Below are positions 8,027 to 15,644 of a stretch of DNA of 35,432 nt, in pieces. Origin of the DNA: Betaproteobacteria bacterium (GTDB lineage Bacteria > Pseudomonadota > Gammaproteobacteria > Burkholderiales > SHXO01). Each line of letters begins with the position of its first letter. The stretch's first letter is position 1. Location: assembly GCA_009693245.1 (NCBI GenBank), contig SHXO01000022.1, forward strand, positions 1 to 35,432. The letters run 5' to 3'. A program made the position numbers and the translations under genes. The notes below the pieces were generated by a model that was given only the letters and a program-made list of their open reading frames with translations, was not told the DNA's origin and did not search any database.

Positions 8027-9132
8027 GCGAGCAGATCGTTATCCTCTCCCAGCGTGGGGTAGCGCACTTCGGCGCGAGAGTCGCGTAGTGTATCGGCAAC
8101 GGGCACGCAGCCGGCCATGAGCGTCCCGCCGGCCGCGCTGGTCACCTTACGGGTGAATAGCCCGCGCCCCAGGTAGTGCGAGTCGTTCAACGCGTCACTG
8201 ACGTTGCGCACGAGATTGCAACAAGCATCCTTTCCTTCGAGGCGCTTCAACCACTCCACGGCGGAGCGTTGCGAAATGAGTTCCGCGACCGCGCGCCGGG
8301 TGGCCTGGGCATCCTTGCTATCGTCGCGCAAGCGGGCGGGGAGTTCGATGACTTCGCAGAACACGCTCCAGAAACGGTCTTCCAGGGGAGCGGCCGCGAG
8401 GAATTGGCCATCGGCCGTGCGGTAGACTTGGTAGCGGGGGCTTCCCCCGGAGAGCATTTCCTGCCCGGGCCGCGGCCATTTTCCGGTGGTATTTCCCGTG
8501 CCCATGGCCCATAACATGAAAGGAAACAGGCAGTCCGTCATGGAGATGTCGATGTAACAGCCTTTGTGCGTGCGATCGCGCTGGCGCAAGGCGAGCAATA
8601 TGTTCATGACGGCGGGGTACGAGCCTCCCGCGATGTCGGCGACCAGGGCCGGGGGAACGACCGGCGCGCCGTAGCTGCCTGCGGCGAGGGCGAGCATTCC
8701 AGTGTCGGCTTGGTAGTTCAAGTCATGGGCGGCGATGGGGGACTTGGGTCCGTGCTGCCCGTAGCCGGTGATGGAGCAGTAGATCAATCCCGCATTGATT
8801 TCTCGCAACGCTTTGTATCCCAATCCCAGGCGCTCCATGACGCCTGGCCGAAATTGTTCGACCAACACGTCGGCGGTCTCCAGCAGGGGAAGCAGGCGTG
8901 TCTTGGCGTTGGGAGCTTTCAGATCGAGGGCCACGGAGCGCTTGCCCCGGTTGAGCATGGCGAAGGACGCACTCGTGCCGCCGAAGCGCGGTTCGTAACG
9001 GCGCATATCCTCGCCGTCCGGGCGTTCCACCTTGATCACCTGTGCCCCGGCTTCGGCTAGGAGCAAGGTGGCCATGGGCCCGGGCAGCAAGGTGCTGAAG
9101 TCGAGAACACGGATTCCTGAGAGAGGAAGCAT
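8023..9132 (-). CDS. family III CoA-transferase / alpha-methylacyl-CoA racemase-like protein
   Basis: This 369-residue cytoplasmic protein belongs to the CaiB/BaiF (family III) group, whose members move CoA between carboxylic acids or racemise 2-methylacyl-CoAs. It starts with the diagnostic LSGIRVLDFSTLLPGPMATLLLAEAGAQVIKVERP. It has SITGYGQHGP, and AHDLNYQADTGML, which carries the Asp that aligns with the catalytic residue in both subgroups; GHDINY at this place is typical of racemases. The length suits the AMACR type (about 360-380) better than formyl-CoA transferase (about 430). ATG 9132 is close to the divergent promoter region. The stop overlaps the ATG of the hydrolase-cytochrome gene, so both are co-transcribed. 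Which acid is handled is not visible. Confidence 0.88.
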   Translation of the reverse strand: MLPLSGIRVLDFSTLLPGPMATLLLAEAGAQVIKVERPDGEDMRRYEPRFGGTSASFAMLNRGKRSVALDLKAPNAKTRLLPLLETADVLVEQFRPGVMERLGLGYKALREINAGLIYCSITGYGQHGPKSPIAAHDLNYQADTGMLALAAGSYGAPVVPPALVADIAGGSYPAVMNILLALRQRDRTHKGCYIDISMTDCLFPFMLWAMGTGNTTGKWPRPGQEMLSGGSPRYQVYRTADGQFLAAAPLEDRFWSVFCEVIELPARLRDDSKDAQATRRAVAELISQRSAVEWLKRLEGKDACCNLVRNVSDALNDSHYLGRGLFTRKVTSAAGGTLMAGCVPVADTLRDSRAEVRYPTLGEDNDLLA

Positions 9133-9267
9133 GTAAAGGCCTGTTAACTACTGAAGGGAAGCCGATTCTAAGAGGAATATTCCAAGCCGGCCGCTAAAGT
9201 CCCGGCGCGGGCAGTCGAATATCCAGTACCGGCGTCACGCCGGGCGCTCGCGCGCCAGAGGTGGAAT

Positions 9268-11397
9268 TTGGTTGAAGATGAATCTCTCAAGATAACAATG
9301 CCCAGATTATTCGAGCGCCTTCGCGGTGGGTCCTTGGCCCACAAGATTCTTCTCATCAATGGCTTGGTGGTGCTTATCTGTGGCTTGCTCGCCTTGTGGT
9401 TGATGCTGTCGAACCAGCACCGGCTGGCGCGCGCCCAGTGGTTGAGTAGCGCTCATCTCACCACGAGCGTCGTTGCCCAGGGGTTGTCCGATGCCTTGGC
9501 CGCCAAGAGACCGACCGAAGTCCGTGCATTGCTCAATTCCTTGCTGGTGAGACCACAGGTCCGGGGCGCGGCGGTGTTCGGCGCGCATGGAAACTTGCTC
9601 TTCAGTTCAGGGCAAGGACTTGAGTTTCCTCAAACGCGAAGCGTGCAGGGCCAGGAGGCTGTAATGAGCGATCTCTTGGAAGCCCATGCCTCTCTCACCA
9701 CGAATGGGCGCAACTTAGGCACACTAGTGATCAGGGCGGACGAGTACGGCTTGTATCGCGCGGTGATCGATGATGCCTATCCCCTTCTGGTCATGGCGGG
9801 GTCAGGCCTCGTGATGCTCATGCTCATGATCTGGATGTTGATTCCCATGGCGATGCGCAGGCTGGGTCAGTTGGCCGATGTCATGGGAGCGGTCACACGC
9901 GACGCGAATTATGACGTCAGAGCGCCGGTGAAAGGGACGGATGAGACAGCCCAGCTCGCCCGTGCTTTCAATAGCATGCTCGATCAAATTCAAATTCGGG
10001 AAGGTAAGCTTCGCGAGGAACTCTCAGAGCGGCGCAAAGCACAACAGCAGACTGCCTACGTGGCAAACCACGATTTCGTGACGGGATTGCCCAACCGCCG
10101 GTTCTTCACCGAAGCCATTGGTCATTCGCTCGAAAAGATTAAACAAGGCGGCGAGAATATCGGCGTGGTGATCGTGGACATCGATAATTTCAAGAGGATC
10201 AACGATTCGTTCGGTCACCAGGCCGGTGACCGGATATTGGCCGAGGTGGGAAGCCGGTTACGCCAGAAATTGCGCTCCGCCGATCTCGTTTGCCGTCTGG
10301 GCGGAAATCAATTTGCCGTGTTGCTAGGCTCCGCGGCCAGCGCCCCGCAGGCCACGGACTTGGGCGAACGTGCGTTGCAAGCCATCCTCAAGCCCTTTGT
10401 CCTGGAGGGGAGGGAAGTGGAGCTCGGAGCCAGTGCTGGTATCGCGCTCGCGCTTAAGGACTCCACTCCCGAGGAGTTGCTGCGCAATGCGGAAGCGGCG
10501 CTGCATGACGCCAAAGCCTCGGGCAAGGGGAGTGTGCGTTTGTTCCGCCCCTACATGATCGACCGCGTCAAACAGCGCTTGAGCTTGGAGCAAGCCTTGA
10601 AGACGGCATTGGAGCAAGAGACATTCACCTTGCACTACCAACCGCAAGTCGGTGCGAAGACGCAAAAGCTCCTGGGCGTGGAAGCCTTGATTCGCTGGCG
10701 CCATCCCAAGTTGGGAGAGATCCCGCCTGCCCAGTTCATCCCCTTGGCCGAGGAAACCGGAATCATCGTTCCACTGGGCGCTTGGGTCTTGCGCCAAGCA
10801 TGCGCGGATGCCCATGCATGGCAATCCCAGGGTTTAAGCGGCGTGGGGGTGGCGGTCAATGTATCGGCAAGGCAGTTTCATGAACCCGGGTTCGTGGAAA
10901 CAGTGCTGGCAACCCTTCGACAAACCCGTCTCAACGGTAGTCTGCTGGAATTGGAGCTTACCGAAAGCATGCTGCTCGATCGTAACGGGTTGCATATCGC
11001 GGAACTCGCCGCCCTACGGGAGCAAGGCGTATCGTTTGCTATCGATGATTTCGGCACCGGGTATTCTTCCTTGTCCGTACTCAAGCATTTTTCCTTGCAA
11101 CGCTTGAAGATCGACCGCGGCTTCGTCAAGAATATTCCCTACGAGAGCGACGACGTGGCCATCGCCAGCGCGGTCATTGCCATGGGCCATAAGATGGGAC
11201 TGGAGGTGGTGGCGGAAGGAGTGGAGACGCAGTCTCAGTACGAATATCTCAAGGATCAAGCGTGCGACCGAATTCAGGGCTATCTATTCTCAAAGCCTCT
11301 TCCTTTGGAGGAACTGCTGGCCAAGTACGCGGTGCGCGGCGCCGAGCCGGAGCATCAAGGCGAGCAGCGCGAACCGAAGTTGGTGTTCTCGAGATAG
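9268..11397 (+). CDS. membrane GGDEF-EAL protein, likely c-di-GMP phosphodiesterase
   Basis: This 709-residue signalling protein (numbered from TTG 9268) has a membrane helix at about 28-48, an extracytoplasmic sensor region, a second helix at about 172-196, a HAMP segment to about 245, a GGDEF domain at about 263-425 and an EAL domain at about 435-690. The active-site motif is GGNQF (345-349) instead of GGDEF, so cyclase activity is probably lost. The EAL domain keeps EALIRW, NVSARQF, ELTES, IDDFGTGYSSL, LKIDR and AEGVET, the metal and catalytic set, so it should hydrolyse c-di-GMP. Start choice: TTG 9268 has AGAGGTGG just upstream, while ATG 9298 has a weaker site; both leave all domains intact. 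Confidence 0.9.
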   Translation: MVEDESLKITMPRLFERLRGGSLAHKILLINGLVVLICGLLALWLMLSNQHRLARAQWLSSAHLTTSVVAQGLSDALAAKRPTEVRALLNSLLVRPQVRGAAVFGAHGNLLFSSGQGLEFPQTRSVQGQEAVMSDLLEAHASLTTNGRNLGTLVIRADEYGLYRAVIDDAYPLLVMAGSGLVMLMLMIWMLIPMAMRRLGQLADVMGAVTRDANYDVRAPVKGTDETAQLARAFNSMLDQIQIREGKLREELSERRKAQQQTAYVANHDFVTGLPNRRFFTEAIGHSLEKIKQGGENIGVVIVDIDNFKRINDSFGHQAGDRILAEVGSRLRQKLRSADLVCRLGGNQFAVLLGSAASAPQATDLGERALQAILKPFVLEGREVELGASAGIALALKDSTPEELLRNAEAALHDAKASGKGSVRLFRPYMIDRVKQRLSLEQALKTALEQETFTLHYQPQVGAKTQKLLGVEALIRWRHPKLGEIPPAQFIPLAEETGIIVPLGAWVLRQACADAHAWQSQGLSGVGVAVNVSARQFHEPGFVETVLATLRQTRLNGSLLELELTESMLLDRNGLHIAELAALREQGVSFAIDDFGTGYSSLSVLKHFSLQRLKIDRGFVKNIPYESDDVAIASAVIAMGHKMGLEVVAEGVETQSQYEYLKDQACDRIQGYLFSKPLPLEELLAKYAVRGAEPEHQGEQREPKLVFSR

Positions 11398-11399
11398 CC

Positions 11400-11525
11400 T
11401 CAACGGCCGCTCGCGGCCAATGCGGAGATTGCCGCGGCAGTGTCCTTGAGGGGCGGCAACACTTCTTGTAATAGCTTCTGCACCGGCCAGCGCCGTCCCG
11501 TAACGGTCTTGACAGGCTTTTGAGG
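11400..11525 (-). pseudogene. possible C-terminal remnant of an IclR-type regulator
   Basis: On the minus strand a frame of about 41 codons is open between a TAA (11526-11528) and a TGA (11400-11402). It has no start codon. Its end reads VQKLLQEVLPPLKDTAAAISAL, which resembles the last helix of IclR-family effector domains (a leucine-proline-rich stretch then AAxxIS). An IclR-like operator pair sits just beyond it. I infer that a regulator gene once lay here and was mostly deleted. The stretch is short and the match is from memory of the family, so this is tentative. Alternatively it is non-coding. Confidence 0.3.
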
Positions 11526-11536
11526 TTAGGCATAAA
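11509..11536 (+). promoter_or_regulatory. candidate sigma-70 promoter of the hydroquinone operon
   Basis: A perfect TTGACA lies at 11509-11514. CATAAA at 11531-11536, 16 bases downstream, is a moderate -10 match (four of six). If used, transcription would begin just before or within the inverted repeats at 11548-11581, placing them as a repressor site. A second possibility is a promoter with its -35 inside the repeats (TTGTTC 11565-11570) and a weak -10 near 11586-11593, in which case the repeats would overlap polymerase directly. Confidence 0.45.
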
Positions 11537-11547
11537 GTGCCCATGGT

Positions 11548-11581
11548 GTTCGTATTCCGAACTATTGTTCGCAATGCGAAC
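11548..11581. promoter_or_regulatory. tandem IclR-type operator
   Basis: Two 15-base inverted repeats stand in tandem: GTTCGTATTCCGAAC (11548-11562) and GTTCGCAATGCGAAC (11567-11581), four bases apart and 19 bases centre to centre, about two helical turns. The GTTCG...CGAAC form is the kind of palindrome bound by IclR-family regulators of aromatic catabolism (PcaR/PcaU type). They lie 41-75 bases before the ATG of the first operon gene. Two sites on the same DNA face suggest cooperative binding of dimers. The regulator is not encoded intact in this window. Confidence 0.65.
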
Positions 11582-11622
11582 ACTTTATCAATAAGACAAG
11601 GCATCAAGCAAGGAGGAGTGCC

Positions 11623-12114
11623 ATGAAGACCGTCTTCGGCTCATTGAGCCATTTCGAGAAGGGCCGGGTCGAGGTGATCGACGACAACGCCAAGAACTAC
11701 GCCTTTTCCAATGTCTTCGAGATTTGCTCGAAGTCCAAGCCCTACGAGAAGGTGGTGATGGGCATCAATCAAATCTACGTGCTGGAAGCTATCCGGGCCG
11801 AAGGGAGTTCGCCCTGGTTTAGCTGCGCTCATGACGAGTTCGTGCTCAACATGGATGGCGAGGTCTATGTGCATATGGTGAAGCTGGACCGTCCCGCCGT
11901 GGCCAACCCGGAGAAAAATGGCGCTATCCAATTGAACGGCGAGCCGGCCGGCAAGAAAATGGGATGGATGAAATTGAAACGCGGCCACCAGGGCATGCTG
12001 CCCGCGAACTGCGCCTACCAATTTCGCGCCGCGAAGCCAGCCGCGCTCGTTCTGCAAACCACCCTGGGCGATCTGTCCGTGCAGAAGTGGGCGCTGATCT
12101 GCCAGGCCGCTTGA
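11623..12114 (+). CDS. pnpC: hydroquinone 1,2-dioxygenase small subunit
   Basis: This 163-residue soluble protein is the small subunit of the two-component Fe(II) hydroquinone dioxygenase (PnpC of PnpCD, HapC of HapCD), which cleaves hydroquinone to 4-hydroxymuconic semialdehyde. The size matches the known roughly 18 kDa subunit. The identification depends on the neighbour: the next gene is the large subunit with the full metal-binding set. The sequence has a cupin-like feel (GEVYVHMVKL, GHQGMLPANCAYQF) but no complete metal site, as expected because iron is held by the large subunit. GGAGGAG lies just before ATG 11623. It is the first gene of the long operon and follows the tandem operator. 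Confidence 0.8.
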   Translation: MKTVFGSLSHFEKGRVEVIDDNAKNYAFSNVFEICSKSKPYEKVVMGINQIYVLEAIRAEGSSPWFSCAHDEFVLNMDGEVYVHMVKLDRPAVANPEKNGAIQLNGEPAGKKMGWMKLKRGHQGMLPANCAYQFRAAKPAALVLQTTLGDLSVQKWALICQAA

Positions 12115-12128
12115 TAGGAGGAATGTTC

Positions 12129-13133
12129 ATGAATGCCCCTGTAGAGACCTTAAAGGCGCGATCCTCGCCTCCCAACTTGCATGGCTACAAGAGTTACCGG
12201 CTCGGCCAATTCGAGTTCAGCCGCGACGAGTATTTCGCCCACATCCGCTGGACGGGACGTAATGGCAAGTCAATGAGCCACAGCACCGATATTGGAAATT
12301 TCTTGCGCCCGCTCATGCGCGACGTGGCTTGGGGATTCTTCTATGGTTACGTCAATTTCGACGATGTGTTCGGCACCTGCAATAAGTACACGTCCGTGGA
12401 TGTCTACGCCGGCACGTACAACGGCCAGTTCAGTAAATCCGAAGTGGACTTGCTACAAAATTTCCCCACCGAGGAAGTGCGCGCCACCTTCGTGGAGATG
12501 CTGGAGGATTGGGTGAACGAGGGTTACGATCCCTTCGCCGCGCCCCAGGAAACTGGTTCGCCCTATGGCCCCAAGCGCGGTGAGAACTTGAAAGCTCTGC
12601 GCCGCGTACGCCAACTGGCCAAGCGCTGTGTAGGATTGAAAGGCGATCTCGCCGTGCGTACGGACGACATGGGCTATCCGGTGAACCGCGCCTTCGCCGA
12701 CGTGCCGCAAGATTATCCGGAATTGCACCCGGAACCCGGATTCGAGAACGAGGTGCACGCCTTCAACCTCTTTGCTTACCTCTCGCGCTCGGATGTGACC
12801 TGGAACCCTTCCTTCACCTCGGTGGTGAAGTACAGCTTCTGTTGCCCCACCACGGAAGAGCACATCTTGCCCGTGATTCACGGCAACGACCGCGTGGAGT
12901 GGTTCTTTCAGATGTGCGACGAGATTCACTGGAATTCCGGAGACAAGAAAACCGGCGCGCCGCGTGCGCGGGTGATCATGAAAGCGGGCGATATGGCCGC
13001 CATGCCCGCCGATTGCCGCCATCAAGGCTTCTCGCCCAAACGCTCCATGCTGCTGGTGTGGGAGAACGGTTCCCCGCAAGTGGTCCACGACATCGAAGCC
13101 GGGAAGTCGCCGGTGAATCCGGTGAGTTTTTGA
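12129..13133 (+). CDS. pnpD: hydroquinone 1,2-dioxygenase large (iron-binding) subunit
   Basis: This 334-residue protein is the catalytic subunit that cleaves hydroquinone next to a hydroxyl group. The metal ligands can be read: His251, Asn253 and Glu257 in HGNDRVE, and His298 in DCRHQG. The spacing (0, +2, +6, +47) equals the His256/Asn258/Glu262/His303 set I recall for Pseudomonas PnpD, with a constant offset of five. Two ATGs are near: GGAGG at 12117-12121 is one base from ATG 12123 and seven from ATG 12129, so 12129 is chosen. The gene follows the small subunit by 14 bases. The expected product, 4-hydroxymuconic semialdehyde, needs a dehydrogenase that is not encoded nearby. Confidence 0.87.
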   Translation: MNAPVETLKARSSPPNLHGYKSYRLGQFEFSRDEYFAHIRWTGRNGKSMSHSTDIGNFLRPLMRDVAWGFFYGYVNFDDVFGTCNKYTSVDVYAGTYNGQFSKSEVDLLQNFPTEEVRATFVEMLEDWVNEGYDPFAAPQETGSPYGPKRGENLKALRRVRQLAKRCVGLKGDLAVRTDDMGYPVNRAFADVPQDYPELHPEPGFENEVHAFNLFAYLSRSDVTWNPSFTSVVKYSFCCPTTEEHILPVIHGNDRVEWFFQMCDEIHWNSGDKKTGAPRARVIMKAGDMAAMPADCRHQGFSPKRSMLLVWENGSPQVVHDIEAGKSPVNPVSF

Positions 13134-13196
13134 AGAAGAAGGGAGGCGGGAGAGGGGAGGAGTGAGGAGAACTGCTTTTCCCTAGCCCCTAGAAAA

Positions 13197-13886
13197 ATGA
13201 TCGACAAAATCGTCTCATCCATCACCGAAGCCGTCTGCGGTATCCACGACGGGGCCACCATCATGATCGGGGGCTTCGGGGGTTCGGGCATGCCTAGCGA
13301 ACTGATCGACGGTTTGATCGCGCAAGGGGCCAAGGACCTCACCATCGTCAATAACAACGCGGGTAATGGCGAGACGGGTTTGGCTGCGCTGTTGAAAGCC
13401 AAGCGTGTGCGCAAGATTCTGTGTTCCTTTCCGCGCCAAGTGGATTCTCATCACTTTGACGCCCTCTACCGTTCGGGCGAGGTTGTGTTGGAGTTGGTGC
13501 CGCAAGGCAATTTGGCGGAACGCATTCGCGCGGCGGGAGCGGGAATCGGCGGGTTTTTTACTCCCACGGGTTATGGCACCGAGTTAGCGAAGGGCAAGGA
13601 AACGCGCATCATAGATGGCAAGGGTTACGTCTATGAGACGCCCATCCATGCGGATTTCTGCCTGGTCAAGGCGGAGAAGGCCGACCGTCTTGGCAATTTG
13701 GTATTTCGTAAGGCGGGGCGCAATTTTGGCCCCATCATGGCGGCGGCGGCTCAATGCGCCGTCGTGCAAGTCAATGAAATCGTCGCGGTGGGCGCATTGG
13801 ATCCGGAGGCGATCGTGTCTCCTGGAATATATGTAGATAGGGTGGTGCATGTCCCGCGCGCGCCTAAACTTCAGGCGGTGGCCTAG
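13197..13886 (+). CDS. pcaI: 3-oxoadipate CoA-transferase subunit A
   Basis: This 229-residue alpha subunit of a class I CoA-transferase starts with the glycine-rich VCGIHDGATIMIGGFGGSGMPSELIDGL segment that defines SCOT/PcaI alpha chains. NNNAGNGETGLAALL is characteristic of oxoadipate transferases and GGFFTPTGYGTELAKGKE is also present. With PcaJ it transfers CoA from succinyl-CoA to 3-oxoadipate. Neighbouring maleylacetate reductase and thiolase support 3-oxoadipate over acetoacetate as substrate. Upstream (13134-13190) is a purine-rich stretch that includes several GGAG cores but ends far from ATG 13197, so the exact ribosome site is unclear. The stop TAG is directly followed by the ATG of pcaJ. 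Confidence 0.9.
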   Translation: MIDKIVSSITEAVCGIHDGATIMIGGFGGSGMPSELIDGLIAQGAKDLTIVNNNAGNGETGLAALLKAKRVRKILCSFPRQVDSHHFDALYRSGEVVLELVPQGNLAERIRAAGAGIGGFFTPTGYGTELAKGKETRIIDGKGYVYETPIHADFCLVKAEKADRLGNLVFRKAGRNFGPIMAAAAQCAVVQVNEIVAVGALDPEAIVSPGIYVDRVVHVPRAPKLQAVA

Positions 13887-14543
13887 ATGAAAAAACTGAC
13901 CCGTGACGAAATCGCCGCGCGCGTGGCGCGCGACATTCCCGAAGGCGCCTACGTCAATTTGGGCATCGGGCTTCCCACCCTGGTGGGCAATCATCTGCCC
14001 AAGGGGAAGGAGATTTTCTTGCATAGCGAGAACGGTATCCTGGGCATGGGTCCGGCCCCGGCGCCCGGTGAAGAGGATGAAGATCTCATCAACGCCGGCA
14101 AACAACCCATCACACTGCTGCCTGGCGCGGCCTTCTTTCATCACGCCGATTCCTTCGCCATGATGCGCGGCGGCCATCTCGATATCTGCGTGCTGGGGGC
14201 TTTCCAGGTTTCGGTGGAAGGCGACCTCGCTAACTGGAGTACGGGCGAACCCGGTGCCATTCCCGCGGTGGGGGGGGCCATGGATCTGGCGGCGGGTGCC
14301 AAGCAGGTGTTCATCATGATGGAACACTTGACGAAGAAAGGGGAGAGCAAAATCGTTCCGCGGTGCACCTATCCCCTGACTGGCATCAAGTGCGTGAGCC
14401 GAATCTACACGGATCTCGCGGTGATCGGTGTCACGCCTCACGGCTTGGTGGCGCATGAATGGGTGGAAGGATTGAGCCTGGAAGAGTTGATTCGTCTGAC
14501 TGGCGTGCCGCTCTCGACCCTGCCACGGCAGGCGCGCGCGTGA
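13887..14543 (+). CDS. pcaJ: 3-oxoadipate CoA-transferase subunit B
   Basis: This 218-residue beta subunit carries the catalytic glutamate in the SENGILGMG motif, which forms the glutamyl-CoA thioester during transfer. ARVARDIPEGAYVNLGIGLPTLVGNHLP is the standard beta-chain opening, and GGHLDICVLGAFQVSVEGDLANW continues the fold. ATG 13887 abuts the pcaI stop with no gap. The stop overlaps the GTG of maleylacetate reductase (GTGA). Together with PcaI it makes 3-oxoadipyl-CoA for the thiolase encoded at the end of the operon. Confidence 0.92.
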   Translation: MKKLTRDEIAARVARDIPEGAYVNLGIGLPTLVGNHLPKGKEIFLHSENGILGMGPAPAPGEEDEDLINAGKQPITLLPGAAFFHHADSFAMMRGGHLDICVLGAFQVSVEGDLANWSTGEPGAIPAVGGAMDLAAGAKQVFIMMEHLTKKGESKIVPRCTYPLTGIKCVSRIYTDLAVIGVTPHGLVAHEWVEGLSLEELIRLTGVPLSTLPRQARA

Positions 14544-15625
14544 AGCATTTCGTCTACACCGCTCACACCGCGCGCGTCGTCTTTGGCGTGGATAGTTTGC
14601 GGCACTTGCAACGAGAGATCGAACTGCTGGGCGCGGCGCGTGCGTTGGTGTTGAGTACACCTGAGCAGCGCGCGGCCGCCGAGGATATTTCCTCGCGCCT
14701 GGGTTCGCGCGCCGCGGGCATCTACTCCAAGGCAGTAATGCACGTACCCATCGAAACAGCCGAGGCCGCGCGCGCGGTAGCCAAGGAGTTGAAAGCCGAT
14801 TGCTGTGTAGCCGTGGGAGGGGGTTCCACCATAGGCTTGGGCAAAGCCATCGCGTTGACCAGCAATTTGCCTATTCTCGCTATTCCCACCACCTTCGCCG
14901 GTTCCGAGATGACGCCCATCTACGGCATCACCGCGCAAGGCCAGAAGAAAACCGGGCGCGATCCCCGCGTTTTGCCCAAGACCGTGATATACGACCCGAA
15001 CCTGCTGGCGACACTTCCCGCGAAGATCGCGGGGCCCAGCGGCATGAACGCCATTGCCCATTGCTCGGAGGCGTTGTACGCGCAGGAGGCCAATCCCATC
15101 GCCTCCAATATGGCGGAGGAAGGTATTCGCGCCCTGGCGCGAGGGTTACCGCTCATCGTGCGAGATGCGCGCAATCTGGATGCAAAGTCAGATGCGCTCT
15201 ACGGCGCATGGCTCGCGGGCACTTGTCTGGGGCAGGTGGGCATGGCGCTGCATCATAAACTTTGCCACACGCTGGGAGGCAGCTTCAATTTGCCGCACGC
15301 GGAGACCCACACCGTCGTCCTGCCTCACGCTTTGGCCTACAACCGCGGAGCCGCGCTCGAGGCCATGGCGCGTATCGCCGGCGCGTTAGGGGCAGTCGAT
15401 GCGGCCCAGGGTGTTTACGATCTCGCGGAATCTCTAGGCACGCCGCTTTCGCTCAAGGATCTCGGCATGCGCGAGGACGGCCTGGACCGCGCCGCGGACA
15501 TTGCGACCACCGATCCCTACTGGAATCCACGCCCCATCGAGCGCGAGGCCATTCGAAAATTGCTGGATGACGCATTCTGGGGACGGCGGCCAGCTTATAC
15601 CTGTAGACTACACCACGATAAGTAG
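14540..15625 (+). CDS. maleylacetate reductase
   Basis: This 361-residue iron-type alcohol dehydrogenase family enzyme reduces maleylacetate to 3-oxoadipate with NAD(P)H. FVYTAHTARVVFG opens the protein as in known maleylacetate reductases. VAVGGGSTIGLGKAIAL is the dinucleotide-binding loop, IPTTFAGSEMTPIYGIT is the family motif, and HHKLCHTLGGSFNLPHAETHTVVLPHA contains the histidines of the metal/substrate pocket. The start is GTG 14540, overlapping the pcaJ stop. It lies where hydroquinone and hydroxyquinol routes converge, since both ring-cleavage enzymes in this island lead to maleylacetate. Length is normal (about 350-360). Confidence 0.92.
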   Translation: MKHFVYTAHTARVVFGVDSLRHLQREIELLGAARALVLSTPEQRAAAEDISSRLGSRAAGIYSKAVMHVPIETAEAARAVAKELKADCCVAVGGGSTIGLGKAIALTSNLPILAIPTTFAGSEMTPIYGITAQGQKKTGRDPRVLPKTVIYDPNLLATLPAKIAGPSGMNAIAHCSEALYAQEANPIASNMAEEGIRALARGLPLIVRDARNLDAKSDALYGAWLAGTCLGQVGMALHHKLCHTLGGSFNLPHAETHTVVLPHALAYNRGAALEAMARIAGALGAVDAAQGVYDLAESLGTPLSLKDLGMREDGLDRAADIATTDPYWNPRPIEREAIRKLLDDAFWGRRPAYTCRLHHDK

Positions 15626-15644
15626 TGTTGGAGGAGGCATCGCA

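Noticed and set aside
9229-9243. CCGGCG-TCA-CGCCGG hairpin before the GGDEF/EAL gene
   Set aside because: Short GC palindrome in GC-rich DNA; could be an operator or chance, with nothing to decide.
13584-14660. Minus-strand open frame of 358 codons over pcaIJ
   Set aside because: Opposite strand of two certain genes; the sequence is unordered His/Arg/Ala without motifs.
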